This document shows, piece by piece, positions 35,261-48,587 of a DNA stretch of 64,000 bases (its first letter is position 1; every line of letters starts with the position of its first letter). Made by a program: the position numbers and the translations under genes. The notes below the pieces were generated by a model that was not told the origin of the DNA, ran no database searches, and saw only the letters and a program-made list of their open reading frames with translations. The stretch comes from Chamaea fasciata (taxonomy: Eukaryota > Chordata > Aves > Passeriformes > Sylviidae): positions 87,717,637 to 87,781,636 of the forward strand of contig JARCOQ010000001.1 of NCBI GenBank assembly GCA_029207755.1, read 5' to 3'.

Positions 35261-38200
35261 AACTTCGGCATGCAGACGCTGGCTTGTAGACAGTGAGTGA
35301 AGTAAGCTGTCAGAGTGTTTTTTCACACATTTACAATCCCTTGGCAGCAAAATTATTTTCCTACTTGTAAATAGGTATCAAACAAATATTTAATAATATT
35401 TGCCAGAAGATTGATATTGATTTGGCAGGGAGTCACTCCAAATTAGCTTAGCAAGAGATCTTGCATCAGAAGAAGTATACTTAAATAGATATATCTAACG
35501 AGCATTAAATAATTATGAAACTATAAACCTGTAATCATCAGGAAGTACTAAAATTGCTCCTCTGCAGTCATTATCATTGAACTCCTGGCTAAAGAGACAT
35601 TCTGTAACAGTTTAGTTTTCCCTTCCTGCTGCAAGAGGACAAATATATTTTGCACTATTATTTTCTTTTACCAGATGGCCAAGCTTAGCAAAAGGAAAGC
35701 TGCCTTTTTCCTGAGATACAAAAGACAGGAATAATTTCATTGGGTGTGACAGGGGTCACACACCCTAATTTCATGGGGTACCAACAGAGGTCTGGTTAAG
35801 GAGGGGCAGGGTGGGTTAGTTCATTTTTGAGCATCCCCTTCTGGCTGCTGGCACAGCCCTGCAGTGGGACATGAAGATTTGCCAAGAGCTGTTTTGCCTA
35901 TTTCAGCTGGAGTCAGCTGAGGACACCGGCATCCCAGGCGCCACGGACAAAGAAAGCTGCAACAACACAGCTCAGTGGGGTAGCACTCAGCTAGAAACCC
36001 TTTGTGCTACCTACTCTGGCACAACAGCTTTAATTTGCATCAGGCTTATTGTTGTCATATTTTTTAACCCCACAAAAACACACTCAGCGGGGCTAGGAAG
36101 TAAAGTAATTCCCAGTAAGGCCTCAGCTAAGTAAAACACAGTGAATCTGTGCTACTCAAGAAAGGGTCTTCTCCAAAGGGCAGGAAGGAAAATGCTGAAT
36201 ACATTCTGATTTATGAAAAATACCACTTAATGTGTCTACTTCATCTCTACAATATCTGCCTGAAGCTCCAGAACAACATATTTATTTTTTTTAAATAAGG
36301 GAACTAGAGCACTCTAGAGTAAAATTATCAGTTTTCAGCTATAAGCAAATGAGAGGGCAAAGGCAGATTTTATTCCCCTACTCTAGTTCATGCCTAGCTT
36401 CATTTTTAAGGATAAAAAGAGGAGATTTCATAGGTGGACGCATGGTGGACTGGTGATACTAGTGCAATTAAAAATCTGCCTGGTATGTTCTCCTCACAAT
36501 AAAAGTTTGTTCCCCAAGCTTAGAGTCAGGCAAGACCCTTAGATTCATTTAGTAATGACTGGGAGAGTAATTTTTGTCCCTGCTTCTAACCGCCAGGGTA
36601 ACCTACCTTTGAAAATCTCCCGCTATTTCAGAGACCTAAGACACTGATGAGAATCCCTACACTACAGTGCACCTTACCAGCCTTTATAGCTTTCAAGAGG
36701 GGCTTGGCACAGCATCTCAGAGCTCCATACTTACAGGTGCTCAGAGAAGTCATTTTCCTCTGGATTACTCATGAGCTATGATTACCAAGGCCTCATTGGA
36801 TAACTCAGACAGCTCTTTCCAGTCTCCTTCCAGGTAACCCTAAGCTTTAAGCTTCCTACTGGCATGAAAGTTTTAAGGAGGTTAGGAGAGAACAGGACCT
36901 CTGGCACCTTGAGCCATGATTTGGGGTAGAAAGGGAAGGTCAAGCTAACAGACAACGAAGAAATGTGGGGGGGTTTCCAAGCCAGTTCATAATTTGGCCT
37001 TACAGATAGGAAGGATAACTGAAAATAAATTGTGAGGTGAAAAGGGTCTTCAAAGAACCATGGACATATTTCAGTACATCTGCAAAAGTTCAGACAAGGG
37101 AACAATTAGTGGTCCTTAGCTTTCAAAACAAAATCATTCAGGTAACAAGTGATGACTCTGAGAGAATCCATGTTACTTGTGCATGCCTCATGTATAAGAA
37201 CAAGATTACCATGTCTCAGCTAGCAATGTTTCATCTTCTTTTTAAAAAACAGCTTTTAACAATGCTGCCACAGAGCTCCTCGTTCATAAGTTTTGAAAGA
37301 AAGCCAAAAAACATACACATGAGGACTGCACAACTCATTATGTCTTGCAAGTTTAATCAAATCCACTTGAAAATATCTCTTATCTTACAGTACAAGGGCT
37401 TCCCCCAAAAAAGGAAATCAATGTCAATTTTATTCCATTTTTATAGCGATCCTTCTAAGGGGAATCAATGGGCTTCTAAATCTCAGATAACCAGCACTGA
37501 CTTTGTCGGTGACCTTCAACATCATAACAATATTCAGAGTTGTTCAGTTCACTTTTTTCAAAATGCTGACCAACAGGTTTATGGTGTGATTTATTTTAGA
37601 GAAGGCAAGAATGATAAAAACTTCATTTGATTTGATGCTACCCCAGTAATCATCCTAATTGGCCTTTGTTTCTGTTTGTCATCTACAATTATTCTCTGCA
37701 TAAATTATCACATTTGACTACAGCATTTATGATCAGTGAGTTTCTTAATATGCCATTATCAAAACCCTTACAGTAATACACTTACTCAGTAAGCTGAAAA
37801 TGCAACCCTAATGTAACACATATTTTCTTTAAATGTTCCAGAAATAACAAAAGGAATAAAAATACCTTTTTCCTGAGCCTCCTGTATTGGCAAGTTATGA
37901 TCTGTAAAACTCACTGTTCACAAAAGAATTTGCGGTATCCCAAAACAAAACGGTTAACTCTTACAACACCAAGTAAACCAGCCCATGCCAAATCTAGTCA
38001 CACTGTGCTTTTAGAAGGAAAAGAAAAAATCCAAATCCCAATGTGAAAGTAAAACATATTTTGCAATTTTTTTTAAACACAGGTTCTTCTATCAGTATTC
38101 ACTTTTTAGTCAAACCAAAACCATAACATTATTTGCATATGAAAAAACTTTTCCCTACATGGAAGTGGGGTAATTGAAGGTGGTATTGGTGTTTCCTGTG

Positions 38201-38999
38201 GACATATCAGCCCTGGGAGAGCAATCCCAGCCAATGGCACTTTCGAGATAACAGAGCTGTGGCAAAAAAAACCCCACGACTTTTCCAGTGTATTGTCTAT
38301 TCTGCTCCATCAGAAATCAAACATGAGATTTTATTCTATTTATAAGCCTTAAGATTCTGCCAGCTATGAATGTTGTTACACTCACAAAAGATGATTATAA
38401 TTTTCAAATATCTTGCACAGGTGCTACTTTATGGGTCTGGTCTCAGTTTTTTCCCAAATGCTACTGCTTGCTTGAATCTGACTTTCTATTTGTAGAGTGT
38501 TTCAAAAGAGTTGAGAGTAATTATTTACTTTATTCCTAAAACACTATATACACATGACCATTCTGTATCATGTCTAAGAAGTCATTCCCTTCCTAATTCC
38601 CCATTAATACAAAGTTATTTCAGATTCCCATCAGGAGAAAACAGAGGGTCTGCATTTGGATAGTCTGATTTAACACAGAAATAGGAAGCTTTCTAATAGT
38701 AGGAATACGCATTGCCTTCTAAACAAATATCATTATGCATTTGAGCAGAGGATTTAAGATCAGAGTCAGAAGTCAAGGCCAGCCTGTATTTCCATTTTTA
38801 CACCTGCATCATTGTGTTGCTTATTTTTCAACAAAGCTGCTCCAAAGGTGGGGTGACAGGAGAATTGTGACCTATCAGCATGGTTTTTCTACAAACAAAG
38901 CTCTTTAATACCCATTCTCTGAATTTCCCTACATGCTGCACATTCTACCCACTAAACCCTACATTTTCAAAGTCTATTCTACATTTTCTTAATTCTAAT
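35261..38999. other. Gene-free unique sequence
   Basis: About 3.7 kb. It contains the small compound repeat at 35731-35779 and the longest open frame in the window (37037-37630, plus, 197 codons), which has no domain, signal peptide or similarity I recognise. Nothing else is supportable. Confidence 0.5.
35731..35779. repeat. Compound direct and inverted repeat
   Basis: A TAATTTCAT...GGG word occurs twice (about 35732-35743 and 35766-35778). Between the copies lies an inverted repeat GTGTGAC-AGGG-GTCACAC. It is short and imperfect outside these cores; no function is evident. Confidence 0.5.
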
Positions 39000-39600
39000 T
39001 AAACAAATCTTAATCTTGACTTTAATGGCTGCAATTATGATACTTCATTATGTTAAATGTTAGTTGCAACATAAGAATAAATTGTATAAACAGTTTAGCT
39101 GCAATTGCATGGAGTCTAACTGTACATTACTCATTAACAAGATGTGGGTAGCAGCAATTATAACATTTCCTCCTAATGTCCCTATTTATTGAGTCTCAGC
39201 AGCAAGCCCCCTTTTCACAACACACACTGATTGACGATAGCAGCTTTTGTACTTGTGAAGAACAGGCACAGGAACCTGCTGTGTGCCTGTAACTCAGATC
39301 GATGGAAGTACACATTAGCTCTTAGCCTCACAGGCCGGAGTTCCTGAAGGTCAAAATAGCCATCAGCATCACTGTAGGGTACAGAAATCATTTCACAAAT
39401 TGTGAACAAAAACAACACAACTAGCTTTGCAGTTTGATTATTGTTTATAGATACAGCAAGCCAAACATTAAAGCATAGCCTTGAGGCAGCATAATTATTT
39501 ACAGCTGAAGACTCATATCATTATTAGCATGCTCCTAATTGCTTGAAGTTATATCAATGTTAGCTGATTTAACACATTTTTGATAAGAGGCATGGAAATT
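39000..39600. other. Candidate conserved non-coding element
   Basis: Repeat-free AT-rich sequence with TAATTA-like and octamer-like words (GCTGCAATTATGATACTTCA, CAGCAATTATAACATTTCC, CATAATTATTTACAGCTGAA, ATTATTAGCATGCTCCTAAT). It encloses a GC-richer core at 39250-39400. A 67-codon minus-strand frame (39215-39418) covers part of that core but looks random. The call rests on texture alone. Confidence 0.25.
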
Positions 39601-40989
39601 GTTTTCTCTGCATATGGAATGTTGGACCACTTCTTTATTTATTGAACTCTTCCCTCCTCCTCTTTCTTTCAAACTGGCCCTTGCTTGCCATTGAAAAAAG
39701 CCCCACACCCATAAATTCTCCTTTATTCTGTATGTCTGTAACTATCACCACAGTACTTTGTCATGTTTCTGTGGAACCATATATTTGAATTTAGCTGGAC
39801 TAAAATCGTGCCAGCTTTCAGCTTTCACTAACAATGGACTTGATAATTTCACATCAATATCAACTAACTAGAGAATAAATCACTCTTTGCTTTGGGTGAC
39901 ACATCTTAATCTATTACTTTTCCCTACAGTACTTGAGCTGAAATCAAGCTGAGGGAAAACAATGTGGAGAATCTCATGGTGTGAAGCGACATCCTCATAA
40001 CAGCCTACCCCACAAACACCTATTTTGGGGACAGAAAATAGTTATCTACTGCTACATCACTGTACCCAGTAGACAACCATCTACAGATCTACAGAAAAGG
40101 CAAATTAAGTTTGCCACTAATAAACCAGAGTAACAAATAATTTGGGAACTTTTCATACCGATCAACTCATAACTTGTCACCTCAATTCATTTCCTCTCAT
40201 TCAAACCAGGAGAGCAGTCAAGAAGCACTGACAGGGGCAAAGCCTTGAGCCACTGCTGGCCAGGCACCAGGGGAGGCAAGTCAGTTCTGGGGAGCCAGGA
40301 CTGTCTGGGAGGCAGGCTGGGGACACTGCTAACAAAAAGGGGGAAAACTCCCCCTGCCAGCACTCAGCAAAGGGTGCATGAGCAACTCTTTATTTTAACA
40401 TTCCTGAGGTCAGGCACACTATTTCCACAGTGTACATAATGCAGCACAGACTTGTTAAGGAAAAGTAAATACAAATATGATCTTATTTTCCTTGTATAAC
40501 TTCCTTCATGTACTTATGTAGAGCACTTCAGTTTTAATCTCCAAATCAGGTATTTCTACTTCTTGAGTCACACTGGCTGGTAGAGTGAAAGAGCATGTTA
40601 TTTTGTAATGGGAGCCAGGGAAAAGCAGTGGCTGCTGCCCATGGACCTACAGTGGCGGTCTCAATTTCACTCTGCACATCAGTGTAGAGACCTTGGAAAA
40701 ACCACTTTCCCCAGCAGGGAGAGCTCAACCCAAAATGGAGAAGCAGCAGCATGAAGAGGGCTGATAAGTTTTGCTTTTCTTAGCAAAGTGACAGCTGTCA
40801 GGGACTGGACTGGCAGCAGGGGTGTGCAGAAAGGTAGAAGTAGGGTCACTTTATTTCTGTCTGTGTTATGTAGAGACCTCAGCTCCTGTCATGCGGCTGC
40901 CAGGGATGCTAAAGATCGCAAGCATTTTTCCACTTCTCCCCTAAGCACAAGCTAAATTATACGTGCAGAATTTCAAAGTAATTAGTTAC

Positions 40990-41310
40990 ATCCTTCCATA
41001 AATTTTGGCTCTGCTACCTGAAGATTCATTTAATTGGGCTAATTGTTCTATGGAAGTGTAACAAAGAATAGGTCAAATAATTACAGACTGGGCTGTTTTA
41101 AAATAATGATCCAACTACTGAAATTTGTAGCATCTGGCTACTGAGTGGAGTAATGTTAGATGAATTATGTATTACAGTCCAGTGAGGAAAATCTTCCATT
41201 TTTGTCTGTGAATAGGGAAATAAAAGATTACAATAGTATGTGAAACTGTCATAACAGCTTTTCACGGTTGAGACACATTAAATTACCAGCAATCAATATC
41301 CTGAGAAAAA
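40990..41310. other. Candidate conserved non-coding element
   Basis: AT-rich, repeat-free block with words such as CATTTAATTGGGCTAATTGT, GGTCAAATAATTACAGACTG, TGTTAGATGAATTATGTATT and CATTAAATTACCAGCAATCA. Several homeodomain-type cores occur within 300 bp. No open frame of note. Inference from motif density only. Confidence 0.25.
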
Positions 41311-42584
41311 CTTTAAAGAAATAGATTTGCTAGGAAGGAATAAAGAAGTGCACCCAATTTTAACTGGGAGCTTTATTTTGTCCAGCACTAAAGAAGTTGT
41401 AACAGCTGCATAGATTGAAGCTGAAACAGGGAAAAAAACCTTAAACTACTGACTTCACAGGGGACTTGGCTGGAAACAAAAGGATGCAGATTTTAGGGAT
41501 TAATATTCTCACACACAGTACTCAGAGAAACAGAAAGCAAGGGAGAAGCTTATGTAGGCCAAGTAAGAACATGTCTTCTGGCTGCAGAAGACCAACTCTT
41601 TGCTATTCCTCTGTCATATATTTTAAAACTAAAAACATGACTGCCTGTTGTTCCTCACTAGGTGCTTGGTAGTCTTGGCATCTTATAAATGGATCCTCTG
41701 CAACCCAGCCTGATTTCCCGAGCTGACAAGCCATGGGTCCTGTGATGACACATGGGTTTTCTGCTGCATGACTCGTGTGCCCAGTGGTTCCTAACAGTCC
41801 TTGTTTTCCGAGTCAGGCTGGAGCTGCGCGGTGCAAACAGTCAAAGAGAGCTAATACAGTAAATGGAAACTGCTGTCAGTATGAACCAGATTAGTCAATC
41901 CCTATAGCACAAGTGAATTTCAGATAGCAGCTCAAGCATGACCACTATGATCACAGCCTAGTGTTTATGTATACACAGAAACAATGAAGTGGCCTGGCAA
42001 TTACTGGAAATACATTCCTCAAGCTTTCAGGCTATGCCAAGCTTAAAATTGTGGTCAGCTCATGTGGGAGAAACTAGATCAACTTGGATTGCATTGCAGC
42101 AGTTGTAATTGAATTGTGTATTTTGCCTTTCTATAAAACTTCCAGTGCTAAGTGCACAGCAGCCTAAACGACTGTGACATGCAGCGCTTTCCGAGCCTCC
42201 AAATCTCACAGGTACAGAGCCGTGCCACGTTTTCTCTTGCACACCTAGACACCATGCACCATGCTGCCTCTCCAAGGCCAGGAGGGAGCCAGGTCCAAGC
42301 CCAGAGCTGTTGGAGCCCCTGGGATTTGCTGTGACTAGTGATGGGAAAAACACAGCTCTGGAGCAGAGTCTGGCCCTGCCCCAGCCAACAGGAGCTCTGC
42401 TGTTCCCTTCAGCTGGGGCTGGGGTCACAGCCTGCAAGTTTGCACAAGCAGCTGACAGTTTGGTGATTAGAACATCTACCTACCACAGTGAAGTTTGCAA
42501 AATAAGACAAGAAATGCCAGCTTTTTTCCTTTTACTTTTCTCCTCCCCTAACTACTCTTTCATCAACTTTTTCTATTGCAAGTT

Positions 42585-42618
42585 CTTGGTCTTTTCCAAC
42601 CTTAATGATTCTATGACT
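42585..42618 (+). mobile_element. CR1 3' tail scrap
   Basis: TTGGTCTTTTCCAACCTTAA followed by TGATTCTATGAC matches the final ~30 bases of the CR1 subfamily whose tail reads GGTCTTTTCCAACCTAAATG-ATTCTATGA. Sequence upstream is not recognisably CR1, so only the tail remains or the insertion was extremely truncated. Confidence 0.65.
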
Positions 42619-43148
42619 CTGGCCTTTACAGCCCCTTTTCTCTTTATCTTAGTATTTCAAGTAATCAACTACATTATATATATACAGAAGAATGTATTTT
42701 ATATATGACATATGCATATATTAAATAATTTCCTCGTCTCATGTACAGCACTGACTCATGGTCACCCTGGCTGCTGGAAAAGCTTGGCCACCCTCATCCT
42801 GTCCTCAGCACCTGGCTGGGGCCCCAAAACACTGCACTCTGCTCCCTGAGCTATTCACTCACCCCTGCCTTTCTCAAGATGCTCCACTACAGTGTGTCAG
42901 GTAATAAACTCATAGTTCACCTTCATAGTATTTTAAGATTTTTGACTTCTGTTGAAAATGCACTTTCTTAAAATCTTCCTCCGTATTTGATACATTAAAA
43001 GATTTCTGCAGAAAGTAATTCATCTGAGGTACAGTTTCAAAAGCAAGTATTCTATATAAAGCAGTTTTCAAGAGAATTTCTAGCTTTACATAAGCTTAGT
43101 AGGTTAAAACTCTTTTTTTTGCAGCTTCTCTACCAGCTATACCAAAGG

Positions 43149-43164
43149 AAAAAAAAAAAAAAAA
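43149..43164. repeat. A16 homopolymer
   Basis: Sixteen consecutive A residues with no retroposon body recognised on the 5' side. Confidence 0.8.
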
Positions 43165-43879
43165 GAGCAAACACTTCCTCACCTCTCCCTGACAGACCAA
43201 AGATAAAATGCATGCATCTATGTACAGAATGAGCCTATTATATGGTTTTTTAAAGTAGAATTGCATAACTCCAGACTTATGAAGGAGCTCCTACCCCTTC
43301 TATTCCTGTTTTCCAAAATTTCTAAGCTGTAGTATCTATTATGTCTAGCAGTTTACCCTGTTCTACCTATCAAAGCAGTCTACCTCATTTCTCTCATGAA
43401 AAATTCAGTTCTGCTTCCCAGTTTTTAGGCAGCACCATCAGAAAGCAACAGTTGGTCTGGAAAAACCAAAGAAAAGCTATAATTTAAATCTTCTACTGTA
43501 TAGTACTAGTATTGCACTTAATACCTGGCTAGGCTTCTTAAAGACTGAAATTAAAGTTGGAAGGAACAGGGGGAGATGATGTACAAATTTTACTTGATCA
43601 AAAGAAAAGGGCAATATTTACCCAGACATTTTTGGACATTCCATAATGCTTTAACTGGAGTAAAGCTTTCAGTTAAATAGTTCTATTCTCTGAAAATGCG
43701 TCAATATCTGCAATTACAAACCTGTGTAGGGAAGAGTGCTTATGCTGTATACCAAAGCTGAGGAAACTTCTACTGGGGGAAGTGAAATGATATTTCAGAA
43801 GCTGACTTTTGTTGTACTCTATCATTTGGCCCACAGATCAGAACAAATAAACCATTTTCATTGAAGTTGCTTCCTCCAG

Positions 43880-44160
43880 CCACTTTTTCTTGCAGAAATT
43901 TGTTCTAAGGCATTTCCTGTCAATGCTTCCCATCGTTCTCCAAAGTTTGCATTTTTTTAATATATATAAATTTTACTGTCCATGGCAATAAATATCATTT
44001 CTGTCATCTGCAGTTATCAATATGTCTGAGAGACTGGTTTTCCATCTCATGCGGTTGTGATGAGCTTTCAGATTTGGCTCCTAGCACTGATTGCTTCTTG
44101 GCTCAAGAGCAAAGTAAATCTGCAATAGCCATTAACTATTAGTTTAACTAGATCTGAGGC
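43880..44160. other. Candidate conserved non-coding element
   Basis: AT-rich block containing CCATGGCAATAAATATCATT, TCATCTGCAGTTATCAATAT and CATTAACTATTAGTTTAACT, with no repeats or frames of note. It has the same texture as the other CNE candidates; low certainty. Confidence 0.2.
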
Positions 44161-44924
44161 TTCAAGAACCCTACTGCAGTCTCTTAGTTCACTGTAGCAT
44201 GAGGAGTTGAAAATGCCAAAACAATGATAACGTCAAATAAAAGTGATATTTCCTGAAAGGTCCAGGAATCATTCCCATTCAGAATCCTTCCCATTGCACT
44301 GAGCATGAATTTCACAGGTGTAAGAATGATGCTAAAGTTATTGAAACAAACACAGGGATAGAGCCATATATAAAATTATGGTCCACATCTGATGGGATAG
44401 AGATGCATTTCCCAGTCCCTTGTTGTAGGGAGATGCACAGCTGCAGCCAGCACACACAGCAGGATGGGACTCCAGGCAGGCAGGACAGGCACATACCCGA
44501 GGTGGAAACCCACAAAGACAGAACAGAAACACAGGCAGAGCAAAACACGTATCTTTGAGATGGGCATCAAAGTGCAGGGGTACGTGACTTCTGTGGAACA
44601 CCTCTATACAGTAACCAAAACACTGCTATACAGACGTTATTATAGTCACTCATTTAAAAGAAATCTGGAACTTATATGATTAAGCAAGTGAAAGCCAGAG
44701 GAAAAATACTCCACAGTTTAAACTCTCTCCTCTTGCACGCACCAATAAGGCTTTATATATCTATGTAATACAGACTTCTTACATTATTCAGCCAGTGGTC
44801 TGTAATTAGAGATCAAAAAGCGTTCCCACAGCTCAAGATACGTGAACACAGTATTCTGTGTGTTGCTATGCCCAAAAAGATCATTTCTTCTGTCATATTA
44901 CAGTGAAAAACTAGTGTACAATCA

Positions 44925-44947
44925 CTAGAAATATAAAATATTTCTAG
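44925..44947. repeat. Perfect inverted repeat, 3-nt spacer
   Basis: CTAGAAATAT-AAA-ATATTTCTAG, with exact 10-bp arms. It lies in AT-rich unique DNA with nothing functional identified next to it. Confidence 0.8.
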
Positions 44948-47900
44948 CTCAAACACTTGATCATCTTCACCCTGTCTAAAGTAAAATTAACTTTTATACC
45001 TGACCCTTCTTAACTTCAGTTTCACTGTGAGTTATGGTAGAGAAGCCAGATAGTCAATCAATATATGTGCCCCTCTGGTGATACCTATAGCTTAAGACAG
45101 ACTATTTGAAACACAACCAGAAATCTCCTTTCTTTTTACTGAAAAACTTCTTTACTTCTCCCACATTTTCCTGCTGGCTTCACTTCGAAAAACTACACAA
45201 CAGTGTTACTTTTATCACGGGACACAGCTCTCTCATTCCTAGAATGGGATTTGTAGGAGAACACCCAGGCAGAGTGGAACCTGCCCACTTTTGTTGCCCA
45301 GCCTGCTGCAGCAGCTGCTCTGTTTGGCAGCTGAAAACTGCATTTTCAGTCACTAGTCCTTGCAACTTTTTGGTGCTCTTGCATCAGCTACTGCAGGCTC
45401 TGGAAACTGGTACTGGGGAAATCCATACAACGGCTGAGAAATGGAAAGGAAACCCTAAGCAACCACGTAAAACACACATGTGGGGCCACAGCTTGTCATT
45501 ATGGCCACTGATGTGTATCAGCCTCTGTCTCCACCAGCTCAAGGCCCACAGGTAGCCTCTCTCCCACAGAGCTTATTCCAGCCAGATGCTTGTATGGAAA
45601 GAAGCACAGACAAATGTCAGCATCACTTAAGCAATGCCTAAACCCATGTTTATTCACACTGCAGACGTCTCACCACTGCAATGCTGTGCTTGTCCCCAAC
45701 ACTTCAAAGAGGCCTTCAGAAGCCAGCTCTTTGTGTGGTGTGGCAGAGGCTGCATTGTTCTCATTACCACTCACAGAACTCACATCCAACCATTAAATTA
45801 TATAGCTTTCATCTGTTTCTTAAGAAGACAAGGCTAATGCAATCATGCTGAGTATGTGCATGTGTGTGTCCATCCATGTATCTTCCCAGCAATTTCTGAC
45901 CATCTGCCTGACTTTGATCACTGCTGGCAGAAGGTCAGAGACCTTGAAAACACCAAGCACATGAACGTTGTCAGGAAAATGAGCACCTGGTCTGAAGCAA
46001 GGAAAACATATTTACAGTCCCAAAGCAGAAAAAGCTTCCCAGCTCACCCTTGGACTCAAAAGGATTTAACATGAGTTGCAAGACCAAGAGAAACAAGGCT
46101 TTGCCAGTGCCGCGGTTTGTTGAAGCATCATGGCATAGCAGCAAGAGACACCACAAGCTGTGGCTTTCCATGAGGTACCCTAGCCCCCAAAACACCACTC
46201 TGCCTTGAGCCAAGGGCTTAAATAGCCTTTTTGGTCAATGCAGTTGCCTCACAGCCCTTATTATTCCAAAGAAAGAGAGAAACACCACATTTCCCATCCA
46301 TATCACCACTGGTGACCTCAACAGGCCAGCTGAGCCATTGAGGATTCATGCCATTCATTCATTTACTCATCCTCATGGACCACAAGGAAGCCCTGATCTT
46401 GCAGGAGTCAACAGGGGCTTCAGTTTCAGAAGAAAACAGAGTTGGAAGAAGCATATGTGCCAGGGAGAGAAAGTGACCAAAAAAACCTTAGGGAGGAAGA
46501 AAGTGTAGCAGGATACTTTCTTGCAGACATTTCTTGAGGAAAGGAAAAGGAATACCTTTCCTTGAAATCAGCTACAAAGATAGTTTTTAAAAAAATAACA
46601 TTGCAGTTCTTCAGGATTCAAACTTCTACATTTACACTGTAAATAGATTTGGATTTTTTTTTTTATCCTCTTCCCCTGACTGGATGCACAGTGAGCTGGG
46701 AAGTCAATCCACACACACAGCATGATCCCACAAACACTGCAGAGTCTGTTCAAGCCCTCCTCCTGGTCGTAGGGTTGCCAGCTGCTTCTAAATGAATCAG
46801 GAGTGTTACAATCAGCAGAAGACCAACAGGCGTGGAAGTTGTCTTCCTTCAAACATATTGCTGTTACTCAGCTTGAGAGGACCTGAGCTTACGAATCAAC
46901 CTCACTAGAAGTCACTCTGAAAACGCTACATTTATAAACATAAATGCACATACATGTATGCACATGTACCTGTGCACAGACACTATGCACAGAGTCCCAG
47001 CACAGTAAATATGGCCAGTTGCTATACCTCTGCGTACCATGCACAGTGACATTCTCATAGCAGCCAGAAGAGCACCCTTTTGATAAACAAACCACAGAGG
47101 TGAACTTCAGCTATTTTTAATGAAATACGGTGAACGCTGCTTCTGGCAAGTGAACTACAAAAGCTAATATTTAAACAGCAGTAGCAATAAAAGGTATTAG
47201 TTCCAAGCAGCAGAAAAGATTTACATTAGGAAAAGAAACTTCTTTTCTCTCTTTTTTTTTTCTTTTCAGATAAAATTGTGGTTTCAGGTAATCACTCACA
47301 TCAGTAGGAGCTATGTTCTCTTTGGTGACCGCTGCTTGGGCATGTAGGTCTAAGTCTTAGCACTAATCAGATTTTTAATTGCCCAGGCTGCCCTAGCTCT
47401 TGCCCATTTTTTTTTTAATCATCCTACTAACGCTTCCATAAAAACAGGTAAAATATCCCCACACCCCATCCTTCCCTCACTTCAGCTGTAAACTTTGTTC
47501 TATCCAGACAACAAACTGAAAACTTTTTTGAGGGGTTTAAAAGTCAATTTAAAAAGCACAACTTTTTTTTACTTCATTTCTGGCGTATTTTGTATTGTTT
47601 TAATTTTTTCAACAAAACACTGAAAGGCAAAAAATAATCCCTTTTGCTTGCTATCTATATGTCATCACAAAACTGGTTCAAAGAAAATTTCACAAAATAT
47701 TATTTAAATTTTAGCAAAATCCATTCCTACACCTTTATTTCTTGATAAGCCAACACATCCCAGTGCATGCTAGCTCCCAGCTGGTCTTCAAATCCCGTTG
47801 TCACAGTACCTGCTAGTGTACTGTTGGGGTGCTGGTATTTCCACATGCTACTGATGCACCTTGCCATGTAATTTAAGCATTTCAAGGCCTAAAATGAGGC

Positions 47901-48254
47901 GTTTCAAGACAAAGATGGCCATTCCATCACTCATAAAATAAGCCGTTCACATTTTTAGTGCAAGTTAAGGCATCTCTCATATATCGTACCTATACCAAAG
48001 AACAGGGCTTTTGGAACTACATCCATAGTATATCCCAGATATATCAGCAAGGTTAAATTCTTTAGTATAAACTTATTCCTGAAAAACATTTTGAAATTAT
48101 TTGCAAAGGGGCACATATGAATTTCAGTTTAAACAACTCAAGATTATTGAAAAATTTTAAAGATTCATTCCTTGCACAATACTCAGCAACCACAAATGCA
48201 GGACACAGATCTTGTAGTTTACGTGGTGCAACACTTCGTTCAACAGGCATCACG

Positions 48255-48571
48255 TGAAGAAGCTGAGGGGCAGACACTGATCTCTTCATTCTTGTGTCAA
48301 GTGACAGGACTCAAGGACATGGCACGAAGGTGAGTCAGGGGAGGTTTAGGTTGGATAACAGGAAAATATGGCTTTTCCACCTATAGGGTGGCTGGGCACT
48401 GGAACAGGCTCCCCAGGGAAGTGGTCACAGCAGCAAGCCTGACAGAGTTCAGGAAGCATTTGGACAGTGCTCTCAGGCACATGGTGTGATTCCTGGGGTA
48501 TCCTGCATAGGGCCAGGAGTTTGACTGATTGATCCTGATGGGTCCCTTCCAACTCAATATCTTATATGTAA
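48255..48571 (+). mobile_element. CR1 LINE 3' end, first of a tandem pair
   Basis: A plus-strand CR1 fragment of the subfamily with the tail GATCCTGATGGGTCCCTTCC-AACTCA. Recognisable blocks are AGCTGAGGGGCAGACACTGA, GTCAGGGGAGGTTTAGGTTG, GGCACTGGAACAGGCTCCCC, AGGGAAGTGGTCACAGCAGC and TGCATAGGGCCAGGAGTTTG. Its tail ends near 48571 in ATCTTATATGTA, and another CR1 of a different subfamily follows at once. Confidence 0.92.
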
Positions 48572-48587
48572 CAACTGGATAGAGAAC

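Larger units (their letters stand above)
39601..48254. other. Gene-free unique sequence
   Basis: About 8.6 kb holding two further CNE-like blocks, a CR1 tail scrap, an A16 tract and a short palindrome, listed separately. Open frames reach 149 codons (45106-45555, plus) and 132 codons (42310-42708, plus). The second reads into the CR1 tail scrap and AT-rich repeats, and neither resembles a protein family. Confidence 0.5.

Noticed and set aside
35871..36134. Secreted-like small protein starting MKICQELFCLFQ
   Set aside because: The N-terminus is not a convincing signal peptide. No splice sites, homology or neighbouring exon support the frame.
37037..37630. Longest open frame, 197 codons on the plus strand
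   Set aside because: It has no domain, signal peptide, repeat or composition typical of a protein. A frame of this length is uncommon but possible by chance in 64 kb of AT-rich DNA. No conserved start context, splice sites or neighbouring exons support it.
42310..42708. 132-codon open frame with a hydrophobic C-terminal half
   Set aside because: The hydrophobic part is translated T-rich sequence that includes the CR1 tail scrap (42585-42618) and TA repeats, so it is not a real membrane protein.
45106..45555. 149-codon open frame
   Set aside because: The composition is random-looking, a second frame overlaps on the opposite strand, and no domain or exon boundary can be defended.
46949..46960. 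CATACATGTATG palindrome
   Set aside because: Twelve bases in a CA/TG-rich stretch are expected by chance at this window size, and the flanks do not pair.
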